Shown here one piece after another: positions 9,301 to 14,425 of a stretch of DNA of 14,425 nucleotides. Numbering within the stretch: position 1 is the first letter of the stretch; the number at the start of each line of letters is the position of its first letter. A program made the position numbers and the translations under genes. Origin of the DNA: CAZWVR01 sp964637235 (GTDB lineage Bacteria > Bacteroidota > Bacteroidia > Bacteroidales > S143-33); the NCBI GenBank assembly GCA_964637235.1, contig CAZWVR010000065.1, positions 1 to 14,425 on the forward strand, read 5' to 3'. The notes below the pieces were generated by a model. The model saw nothing but the letters and a program-made list of their open reading frames with translations, was not told where the DNA came from and searched no databases.

Positions 9301-9726
9301 GAAGCCGTATTATTGGAGTTTGACAGATTAACTGCGCGTGGAGGCGTTTTGGGAGCTATGGAAACTATGTATCAGCGTAATAAAATACAAGAAGAATCCT
9401 TGTATTATGAACAAATGAAACTTTCTGGAAAATTGCCTATTATTGGAGTTAATACATTTTTATCAAAAGATGGTTCGCCTTTCCAAATTCCCGGTGAAGT
9501 AGTCAGAGCTACCGAAGAAGAAAAACAAAATCAGCTTAAAACAATAGAAAATGTTAAGAAAACTTGGGAGCCGGAGGCTAAGGCTGCTCTTGAAAATTTG
9601 AAAAAAGTTGCTGCTTCTCATCAAAATATTTTTGAAGCTATTATGGAAGCTGCTAAGTATTGTACAATAGGGCAAATTACCCAAGCTCTCTATGAGGTTG
9701 GTGGACAATATAGACGTAATATGTAA
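6352..9726 (+). CDS. icmF: Fused isobutyryl-CoA mutase with G-protein chaperone (IcmF)
   Basis: An adenosylcobalamin enzyme expected to interconvert n-butyryl-CoA and isobutyryl-CoA by radical carbon-skeleton rearrangement. The 1124 residues hold the full IcmF order. First is the B12-binding domain at about 10-140, with the cobalt-ligand region LFDGHDAA (His25) and a TSYQGGH loop. Second is a MeaB/MMAA-like GTPase at about 195-405, with Walker A GTGGAGKSS (203-211), VDPTRRKTGG, LETSGIGQSQTEI and NKFDK (343-347). After a charged helical linker (about 430-540) comes the TIM-barrel mutase domain to the C-terminus. In substrate-selecting positions it has Phe585 (RMFAG) and Gln773 (EDQAQNT), where methylmalonyl-CoA mutase has Tyr and Arg. 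This favours isobutyryl-CoA mutase over the methylmalonyl-CoA label often given to such genes. It is the first gene of a four-gene operon. No cobalamin riboswitch is visible. Confidence 0.93.
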   Translation: MKAQEKYKPKNHIRVVTAASLFDGHDAAINIMRRIMQSTGAEVIHLGHNRSAQEIVMCAIDEDAQAIAVTSYQGGHMEFFKYMYDLLKEYNSEHIRIFGGGGGTILPNEIEELEKYGIAKIYSPDDGRKMGLQGMINDLLQKSDFPTGNIDYIDFEAIAKKERKAIAQTISACENYRDNIFSDLQKLKEAIKESKTPVVGITGTGGAGKSSLIDELVRRYLVSNPDKTIGVVSVDPTRRKTGGALLGDRIRMNSLSNPRVYMRSLATRGANLVVSPFVQDAIDVLKFADFDLIFLETSGIGQSQTEIVDFSDLSVYVMTPEYGAPSQLEKIEMLDYADFVVINKFDKYGALDALRDVRKQVQRNREEFDKSPEEMPVFPTIASQFNDDGVNKFFVALLEKLNSLGKKQYTIPDYSTQIKHTTVYIVPPERRRYLSEISETIRKYNRWVEEEKKTAQYLYGLKKTIDLLKEQGEDKEIIETLQHRFNRLYDKLDPASKKILENWEQTKERYRQEEYVYKVRDKEIRVKTYTETLSHTKIPKVAVPKYEDWGEILRWSYQENFPGFFPFTAGVFPFKREGEDPTRMFAGEGGPERTNKRFHYLSYGMPAARLSTAFDSVTLYGEDPDIRPDIYGKIGNSGVSVSCLDDAKRLYSGFRLYDPKTSVSMTINGPAPIMTAFFFNTAIDQECEIYIKEHGLENEVKKKIEQFYKERGTEIPKYRAPLPQGHNGLGLLLLGVPGDKVLPKDVYEKIKAETLSKVRGTVQADILKEDQAQNTCIFSIDFSLKMMGDMQEYFIKHNIRNFYSVSISGYHIAEAGANPITQLAFTLANGFTYVEYYRARGMDVDAFARNLSFFFSNGVDAEYSVIGRVARRIWAKAMKLLYGANERSQKLKYHIQTSGRSLHAQEIEFNDIRTTLQAVYAIFDNCNSLHTNAYDEAITTPTEESVRRALAIQLIINKEYGIAKNQNPWQGSFIIEELTDLVEEAVLLEFDRLTARGGVLGAMETMYQRNKIQEESLYYEQMKLSGKLPIIGVNTFLSKDGSPFQIPGEVVRATEEEKQNQLKTIENVKKTWEPEAKAALENLKKVAASHQNIFEAIMEAAKYCTIGQITQALYEVGGQYRRNM

Positions 9727-9737
9727 AAATTTTACAA

Positions 9738-10175
9738 ATGAAAAAGCTTATTTTATTTGTTGGGTTATTATTGTTTTTATTTTCTTGCTCCTCAGATATT
9801 AAACATATTCAAAATATGGGAGATACTTTCTATACTAAATTGAAAAATCGTAATTATAAGGAAGCACTTCAATACACTTATTCAAGGTTTTTTAAAAATG
9901 CAGATTCTGTATGGGAAGCCATGCAAAATAAATATGGTAAAATTCTCTCTTTTCATAGAGAAGAGACTACTGTTTTAAATGGTCAAAAAATTTTGTATAA
10001 AAATAAAGATACTCTTTATGGGGATATCGCTGTTTTAAAATATAAAGTAAATTATGAAAAAGTTTCGGTTAAAGAGCGATTAGTCTTTATAAAGGTTCGT
10101 AAAATTAATAGCTATCCATACACTAATCCCACTTATAAAATTATATATTATCAGTCTGGCTATGATCAAAAATAA
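9738..10175 (+). CDS. Small lipoprotein of unknown function
   Basis: Not recognised to family level. The 145-residue product starts MKKLILFVGLLLFLFSC, a lipoprotein signal with lipobox LFSC, so Cys17 would be lipidated and the protein anchored in the envelope. The mature part has an early helix (DTFYTKLKNRNYKEALQYT) followed by alternating beta-strand-like segments. That is the layout of small NTF2-like/DUF4019-type secreted domains, but this is only an impression of pattern. The phrase NRNYKEALQY resembles the helix at the start of such domains. It lies 11 bp after icmF and 6 bp before the SrfC-like GTPase, so it is almost certainly co-transcribed with both. It may be the envelope partner of the GTPase, though nothing in its sequence proves that. 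Confidence 0.8.
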   Translation: MKKLILFVGLLLFLFSCSSDIKHIQNMGDTFYTKLKNRNYKEALQYTYSRFFKNADSVWEAMQNKYGKILSFHREETTVLNGQKILYKNKDTLYGDIAVLKYKVNYEKVSVKERLVFIKVRKINSYPYTNPTYKIIYYQSGYDQK

Positions 10176-10181
10176 ATAATT

Positions 10182-13028
10182 ATGGACATAAAGCTTCTTA
10201 ATGATGAGCTATATAATTCGTCATTGAAATTGAGAGAAATTCTCAACGAAGGATTAAAATGGGTCAATGATTATGTACAAGAGGATAGAAAGGAGGTCAG
10301 TATATCAAATTTAAAGACCCATAGACGGCGTTTGAATAGATATTTGAATGCTATATATAAGCGGCCTGCAATAGCTATTTTTGGGCAAAGTCAAGTCGGA
10401 AAATCTTATTTAGTATCTAATTTGACCAAGCGTCCAGAGGACTATTCATTGTATATAAAAATTCCGGGTACAGATGAACAAATTGATTTCATTACCAATA
10501 TAAATCCCCCCGGGGGTGGTAAAGAAGCAACCGGTTTAGTTTCTCGTTTTACTACTGCTGATAATTGGCAGCCTGGTTGGAAACCTTTTGAAATTGTACT
10601 TTTTAGCCAAGCTGATATTGTTAAAGTTATTGCAAATGGTTATTTCTCTGATATTACACATTATACCTATACTATTGACCGTGATAAAATTCAGCAGAAA
10701 ATATCAGATTTGTATAATTTGAGAATGAAACAACCTGCCGAAGGTTTAACAGAAGATGATATTTTTGACATAAAAGAATATTTGAATGACAAATTCCCAG
10801 ATCATTTTATTTTGAAAGATTTGAATAATATAAATTTTTGGGAGGATATAGCTATTATATTGCCTTTTATCCCTGCAACTGAAAGATGGAGATTATTTGA
10901 GTTTTTATGGGGCCAACAGCCGTTTTTTACAGATTTGTTCAATAAACTTACTCACGCACTTCAAAAATTAGGATTTCGTCCATCTGTTAGATGTGATATT
11001 GATGCCCTCGCCCCTCAATCAGATACTATTTTGGATGTAGAAAGATTGCGGGAATTATATAAAGATGTGAATAGGGAACCTGTAAAACTTTATGACGGAG
11101 ATAAATTTATTGCACAATTGGATAGAAGTATATTGAGTGCACTAACAGCAGAAGTAATATTGCCATTAGCAGATAAAACAGCAGAGCACCCTAAAAGACA
11201 GTTCCTTAAACAAGCTGATGTTCTGGATTTCCCCGGAGCTCGTTCTCGCCAGCAAATCCCAGAAGATACTTTTGAAGATAAATCTGCTGATGATAAACTT
11301 TTTGTATATCTGCGAGGTAAAGTGGCTTATCTTTTTCATCGCTATAATATAAATTTTGAAATTAGTACATTGCTCTTTTGTATGGACGATAGACAACCAG
11401 AAGTCACAGATTTGCCTAAATTTATTTATGAATGGATTAGAGATGTTCATGGTGCTTCGCCTGAACAGCGAGATAATAGAGAAAAACATCTGGCAGAATT
11501 ACTACCCGGTACACCACAAGAGAAGCTGATACCTCTTTTAGTTGTATTGACTAAGTTTAATATAGAATTAGCTGGTAATCCAGCAACAGAAAAACCAGGT
11601 GATTTGGAGCCTCATAATGCAAAATGGGATAAACGATTAAGAGCTAATTTCGCGGAATTTATGAGTATATCTTTAAGCGATGATTGGATAAATCATTGGA
11701 ATTTAAAAGGTGCTTTTAAAAATGTTTTCCCTCTCAGAGATCCTAAATGGTCTCAAAATATTTATGAAGGATACAAAGAACATGGAAAAGAAATTGCCGT
11801 TAAACCTGAATATGAGCTTAAATTGCAGGATATGTACAATTCCTGGATAAAGCACCCTTATGTCAATAGACATATACATAATCCTGAAAAAGCTTGGAAA
11901 GAAGTCACTGAACTTAATAAAGATGGATTGGATTATATTATTGAATATCTTACGCCTACTACTAATCCGATTATAAAATATCAGCAGCTTAAAGACAAAA
12001 TTGCTGAAATAAAAACTGCTACTTATGACGATTTGGCTTTATATTATACAGGTGGCTCAATTGATGAAAAACTTCAAAGAGCTAAGAAAGATGCTATGAA
12101 AGTCTTTTTGATACTTATGAAAATGCAGAATGAGAAAAATTCCTTCGGATATTTGTTAGATTATCTGAAAATTGATGATGATATAGCTTGGAAAGTCTAT
12201 TTTGACTTTATGATGAGAGAACAAGTAAGTTCTCCTGAGGAACATCAGACAACTGATGAAGTGAATACATTACCTATTGATTTAGTAGAATTATTGCGTC
12301 AATTTGTAGATATTTCAGACAATGATAATCCAGAGACCATCATCAAAAAATTAAAAGATTTTTTCTCGATTGACGATGATGATTTGCTTAGAAAAACTTT
12401 ACAAGAGGCCGGTATCAATATTGACGCTCTCATAGAAGCAAGTAAAAAACCTGAAACTATTTTTGAAAAATACGATAAATCTTATATATTTGCTCAGAAA
12501 CTTATAGCACGTTGGCTAAAACATCTTGAGAATTTAAAACAGGAAAGGGTCTATAAAGAATTAGGCTTATCAAAAGATGTTATTTATTTGATAATTAGTG
12601 AATTAGAAAAGGCTAAAAATAGAGTGAATTTAAAAAGCATTATTGCCAATAAAACAAGAGAGCATATAGAAACTTTTCAGAATACTAATAGTATAGACAT
12701 TGTAGCTCGTATATCAGCTGCTGTTTTGAATCTGTTTGTGAATACATTAGGCTGGATATATGAACCTTTTGAAAAAAGACCCAAAGTAAAACCTACGGAT
12801 GCTAAACCTGTGTTTTCAGATGTAGTTGTGCATACACCGGAAAAGAAAGAACTGAAACTCGGAATAAAATTCCCTGGTGAGAGTTTCTTTGTCCAGTGGG
12901 TAGCTGCAATGAGAGCTACTTTTGAAGCAAATGTCTATTATGAGGAAAATATTAAAGATGAGTTTCAGGTAAAACGTAATTCTTTATTAGCAGAGATTTT
13001 AAATAAACTCCAAAATATAAAACTATGA
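10182..13028 (+). CDS. Large SrfC-like P-loop GTPase (putative virulence factor family)
   Basis: A 948-residue soluble protein with no signal peptide or membrane helix. The P-loop is GQSQVGKS (68-75) after a buried strand AIAIF. INPPGGGKEATGLVSRFT (107-124) follows, with Thr117 a likely switch I residue. The G3 motif is DFPG (349-352) after VL, and the G4-like motif is TKFN (457-460) after LLVV. Asn replaces the usual Asp that reads guanine. About 275 residues of mostly helical sequence separate P-loop and G3, far more than in Ras-like GTPases. The C-terminal half (about 540-840) is helical and charged, and a last domain starts near 870. Layout and the INP-GG-KEATGLVSRFT segment recall SrfC (Virul_Fac, PF10139), whose biochemical role is not established. 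SrfA and SrfB are absent. Its stop overlaps the desulfoferrodoxin start by 4 bp, implying translational coupling. A dynamin-like or chaperone-like GTPase is the alternative reading. Confidence 0.6.
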   Translation: MDIKLLNDELYNSSLKLREILNEGLKWVNDYVQEDRKEVSISNLKTHRRRLNRYLNAIYKRPAIAIFGQSQVGKSYLVSNLTKRPEDYSLYIKIPGTDEQIDFITNINPPGGGKEATGLVSRFTTADNWQPGWKPFEIVLFSQADIVKVIANGYFSDITHYTYTIDRDKIQQKISDLYNLRMKQPAEGLTEDDIFDIKEYLNDKFPDHFILKDLNNINFWEDIAIILPFIPATERWRLFEFLWGQQPFFTDLFNKLTHALQKLGFRPSVRCDIDALAPQSDTILDVERLRELYKDVNREPVKLYDGDKFIAQLDRSILSALTAEVILPLADKTAEHPKRQFLKQADVLDFPGARSRQQIPEDTFEDKSADDKLFVYLRGKVAYLFHRYNINFEISTLLFCMDDRQPEVTDLPKFIYEWIRDVHGASPEQRDNREKHLAELLPGTPQEKLIPLLVVLTKFNIELAGNPATEKPGDLEPHNAKWDKRLRANFAEFMSISLSDDWINHWNLKGAFKNVFPLRDPKWSQNIYEGYKEHGKEIAVKPEYELKLQDMYNSWIKHPYVNRHIHNPEKAWKEVTELNKDGLDYIIEYLTPTTNPIIKYQQLKDKIAEIKTATYDDLALYYTGGSIDEKLQRAKKDAMKVFLILMKMQNEKNSFGYLLDYLKIDDDIAWKVYFDFMMREQVSSPEEHQTTDEVNTLPIDLVELLRQFVDISDNDNPETIIKKLKDFFSIDDDDLLRKTLQEAGINIDALIEASKKPETIFEKYDKSYIFAQKLIARWLKHLENLKQERVYKELGLSKDVIYLIISELEKAKNRVNLKSIIANKTREHIETFQNTNSIDIVARISAAVLNLFVNTLGWIYEPFEKRPKVKPTDAKPVFSDVVVHTPEKKELKLGIKFPGESFFVQWVAAMRATFEANVYYEENIKDEFQVKRNSLLAEILNKLQNIKL

Positions 13029-13414
13029 AAATGAAAGTAAGACAAGTTTACAAATGTGAAATTTGTGGTAATGTTGTTGAAGTTCTGAATGTCGGAGGCG
13101 GTGAACTCTTTTGCTGCGGTCAACCAATGAAACTTATGGAAGAACAGACTGCAGATACTTCTACTGAAAAGCACGTACCTTTTATTGAGCGTGTCGGTGA
13201 TAAGTATGTTGTAAAAGTAGGTGAAACAGTAGAGCATCCTATGCAGCCTAATCATTATATTCAGTGGATTGAATTAGAGGTTGACGGAATGCTTTATCGT
13301 AAATATTTGAAACCTACTGATAAGCCTATGGCTGAATTTTATGTACCCGAAGGTCAGAAAGTTTCAGCTCGCGAATATTGTAATTTGCACGGTTTGTGGG
13401 AAGGAAAACTTTGA
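13025..13414 (+). CDS. dfx: Desulfoferrodoxin, two-iron superoxide reductase
   Basis: Reduces superoxide to hydrogen peroxide without producing oxygen, a defence typical of anaerobes. The 129 residues have both iron sites. The N-terminal desulforedoxin-like centre I has Cys11 and Cys14 (CEIC) plus Cys30 and Cys31 (FCCGQPM). The catalytic centre II has His50 in EKHVPF, His71 and His77 (EHPMQPNH), Cys119 and His122 (CNLH). Glu48 and Lys49 before His50 are the conserved residues that steer superoxide to the iron. The ATG at 13025 overlaps the preceding GTPase stop (ATGA); a second in-frame ATG at 13031 is also possible, as the first two codons are not part of the conserved fold. It is the last gene of the icmF operon, followed by a strong terminator. 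Confidence 0.95.
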   Translation: MKMKVRQVYKCEICGNVVEVLNVGGGELFCCGQPMKLMEEQTADTSTEKHVPFIERVGDKYVVKVGETVEHPMQPNHYIQWIELEVDGMLYRKYLKPTDKPMAEFYVPEGQKVSAREYCNLHGLWEGKL

Positions 13415-13418
13415 AACC

Positions 13419-13979
13419 TTATCTTTTCTCTGATGGGCTGTCCGATGAGGATAGCCCTTTTTTATTTTCGTAATATTTCCGTAAAATTTTTAATGCTTTG
13501 ACTATGTGATTTTCTACTGTGTTTACCGATATATGCAATAATTCTGCTATCTCCTTGTATTTTAGTCCATTATATTTGTGTAAAATAAATATTTCACGAC
13601 TCCGATAGGGAATAAGTTGCAGTATTTGGTTTACTTTTTTTTGCTCATCAGAATGGATAAGATTTTGTTCTGGTGTGGAATTATCGCTAATTTCTATATT
13701 TTTAAGACATTGTGTTAATATTTTCTTTTTTCTCCAATAGTGAAAAATTTTATTTCTTACCGAGATTATCAAATAATTACGGATACTTGTTTTTATTGTA
13801 ATTTTTTTTCTATTTATCCAGATATGAGTAAATACGTCTAAAATTATCTCTTCTGCTAACTCCTTGTTTTCCAATAGATTATATGCGTAATTAAAGAGCG
13901 TGGGGTAATACTCGTTAAATAGAGCATTAAATGTTTCTTTATCGCCTCGTTTTATCTTGTAAAAGTCTTTTATTTCCAT
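13419..13979 (-). CDS. ECF-type RNA polymerase sigma factor (Bacteroidota sigma-70 group)
   Basis: A 186-residue alternative sigma factor with sigma region 2 at about 12-80 (FNALFNEYYPTLFNYAYNL, AEEIILDVFTHIW) and region 4 at about 115-170. Region 4 contains the helix-turn-helix YKEIAELLHISVNTVENHI preceded by LIPYRSREIF. This is the Bacteroidota sigma-70 family form, which usually sits beside a FecR-type anti-sigma gene and a SusC/D pair. Here the gene downstream on its own strand is absent: it meets dfx tail to tail with four bases between stops. The last eleven or so residues (LSSSDSPSEKR) are low-complexity and are encoded by the DNA of the opposite-strand terminator, so they are probably a dispensable tail. 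An inverted repeat in its promoter suggests regulation by a DNA-binding protein. Its target genes cannot be seen from this window. Confidence 0.92.
   Translation of the reverse strand: MEIKDFYKIKRGDKETFNALFNEYYPTLFNYAYNLLENKELAEEIILDVFTHIWINRKKITIKTSIRNYLIISVRNKIFHYWRKKKILTQCLKNIEISDNSTPEQNLIHSDEQKKVNQILQLIPYRSREIFILHKYNGLKYKEIAELLHISVNTVENHIVKALKILRKYYENKKGLSSSDSPSEKR
13435..13468 (+). terminator. Rho-independent terminator of the icmF-dfx operon
   Basis: GGGCTGTCC and GGATAGCCC pair over nine positions with one G-T pair, around a GATGA loop. TTTTTTATTTT follows directly. It starts 20 bases after the dfx stop. The reverse strand has no T-run after the stem, so it acts only on rightward transcripts. 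It lies inside the last codons of the convergent sigma-factor gene. Confidence 0.9.
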
Positions 13980-13999
13980 TCAATAATCCTGCTTTAATA

Positions 14000-14029
14000 C
14001 AAAATTAAAAAATGTTTGCGAAGTGTAAA
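14000..14029 (-). promoter_or_regulatory. Candidate promoter of the ECF sigma gene
   Basis: On the minus strand TAATTTTG (plus 14000-14007) matches TAnnTTTG, and TTTA (plus 14026-14029) lies 18 bases upstream as a near -33 box. Transcription would start about 13-15 bases before the sigma ATG at 13979. The same TTTA variant appears at the pheT promoter. Confidence 0.45.
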
Positions 14030-14036
14030 CATTTTT
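14008..14036. repeat. Operator-like inverted repeat within the sigma promoter
   Basis: AAAAATGTTT (14008-14017) and AAACATTTTT (14027-14036) are perfect inverted copies. The pairing extends inward by a G-T and a C-G pair, leaving a five-base GAAGT loop. The repeat covers the whole spacer and the -33 box of the candidate sigma promoter and abuts its -7 box, the usual place for a repressor or autoregulatory site. A weak hairpin terminator is an alternative. Confidence 0.5.
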
Positions 14037-14141
14037 ATATTGTTTAGTGGAGTAGTCTATTGGATTAAATGAAATGGGCAATTAGAGATAATATGAGTTT
14101 TGATTGTAAACCTATTTCAGGCAAGACCATCTGCCCAACCT

Positions 14142-14159
14142 CCCCCTTGGTGAAGGGGG
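14142..14159. repeat. GC-rich palindromic hairpin 1 (REP-like)
   Basis: CCCCCTT, loop GGTG, AAGGGGG form a perfect seven-pair stem, flanked by further C-rich (left) and G-rich (right) sequence up to 14167. The base composition stands out sharply from the AT-rich surroundings. The pattern resembles short palindromic repeats scattered between genes in many bacterial genomes. There is no T-run, so it is not a standard terminator. Confidence 0.6.
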
Positions 14160-14173
14160 CTGGGGGGATTGAA

Positions 14174-14203
14174 TTTCCCACCAGACAAAAGTCTGGCGGG
14201 AAA
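14174..14203. repeat. Palindromic hairpin 2, adjacent to the GC-rich hairpin
   Basis: TTTCCC-A-CCAGAC, loop AAAA, GTCTGG-C-GGGAAA pair over 13 positions with a single A-C mismatch (14180/14197). It lies 14 bases from hairpin 1 and is probably part of the same repeat unit. Neither strand has a proper T-run after the stem. Confidence 0.6.
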
Positions 14204-14247
14204 ATATATCTTGATTATTAGATAAATTAGTGAAAATTATTAACGTT

Positions 14248-14425
14248 TCACTCCATCAAAAATCCGGCGGGGATGCACCAGAGGGTTTTATCATTGATTT
14301 TTTTTGGTAGCCAGTAGTCTCCCAGATAAAAGATATAAATGTATTTGAAATTCAATTTTTTAGATAAGGCGTTAATGCTTTTTAAATCCTGATTTCGGAT
14401 ATTAGTTTTTGCTTTTACTTCTATG
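14248..14425 (-). CDS. C-terminal end of a DUF4143-type AAA ATPase, partial
   Basis: The minus-strand frame enters from the right edge and gives 58 residues before the TGA at 14248-14250. It starts IEVKAKTNIRNQDLKS, has YIYIFYLGDYWLP in the middle and ends LWCIPAGFLME. The E-V-K triplet, the run of basic and polar residues, and the final I-P-hydrophobic segment match the end of DUF4143 domains, where a nuclease-like fold follows an AAA_14 ATPase domain. Such genes occur in several copies in many Bacteroidota and their role is not settled. The ATPase part would lie beyond the window, so the assignment rests on a short tail only. It shares its strand with the sigma gene, but the 268-base gap with hairpins argues against one operon. 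Confidence 0.6.
   Translation of the reverse strand, partial: IEVKAKTNIRNQDLKSINALSKKLNFKYIYIFYLGDYWLPKKINDKTLWCIPAGFLME

Noticed and set aside
10503..10517. C-run/G-run palindrome in the GTPase gene as a regulatory hairpin
   Set aside because: It encodes the conserved NPPGGG segment of the protein, so codon content explains it.
11166..11489. Minus-strand open frame of 107 codons within the GTPase gene
   Set aside because: It is an antisense shadow of the long coding frame, with no family resemblance and no start context; other long antisense frames over pheT, icmF and dfx were dismissed likewise.
14174..14203. Terminator for the DUF4143-type ATPase
   Set aside because: The stem is strong, but on the minus strand it is followed by TTCAATCC with no T-run, and it pairs with a second hairpin in a repeat-like unit.

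Overview
The window looks like a low-GC, probably anaerobic member of the Bacteroidota. Four things suggest this. The F-type ATP synthase subunit a has an N-terminal signal peptide and periplasmic segment. The genes lack Shine-Dalgarno sequences. Two candidate promoters fit the Bacteroidota pattern (a TTTG-like -33 box and a TAnnTTTG -7 box). The window also encodes a two-iron superoxide reductase next to a coenzyme-B12 mutase. It is chromosomal housekeeping DNA with a less ordinary four-gene operon on the right. No tRNA, rRNA, CRISPR array, insertion sequence or phage gene was seen.

Layout. (1) 1-1041, minus: the first 347 codons of atpB, running off the left edge. (2) 1042-1457: AT-rich divergent intergenic region. 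(3) 1458-3618, plus: a tight three-gene unit of LD-carboxypeptidase (LdcA family), a small outer-membrane beta-barrel protein and the flavin prenyltransferase UbiX, with 6-7 bp gaps. (4) 3640-6087, minus: pheT, convergent with ubiX. (5) 6088-6351: divergent control region with a good pheT promoter candidate and a small hairpin. (6) 6352-13414, plus: an operon of fused isobutyryl-CoA mutase (IcmF), a small lipoprotein, a 948-residue SrfC-like P-loop GTPase and desulfoferrodoxin. Gaps are 11 bp and 6 bp, then a 4-bp ATGA overlap. The operon ends at a strong intrinsic terminator at 13435-13468. (7) 13419-13979, minus: an ECF sigma factor whose last codons contain that terminator. Its promoter region carries an inverted repeat. 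(8) 14142-14203: two GC-rich hairpins resembling a dispersed intergenic repeat. (9) 14248-14425, minus: the C-terminal end of what looks like a DUF4143-type ATPase.

How the genes may work together. The left part covers ATP synthesis, murein recycling, an envelope protein and prenylated-FMN synthesis, with no clear shared pathway. The right-hand operon is the part worth attention. It joins an oxygen-sensitive radical B12 enzyme that carries its own G-protein chaperone, an envelope lipoprotein, a large uncharacterised GTPase of the SrfC/Virul_Fac type without SrfA or SrfB, and an enzyme that removes superoxide. Translational coupling of the GTPase to the superoxide reductase suggests the GTPase acts in stress defence or protein maintenance in this lineage, but this is inference from gene order only.
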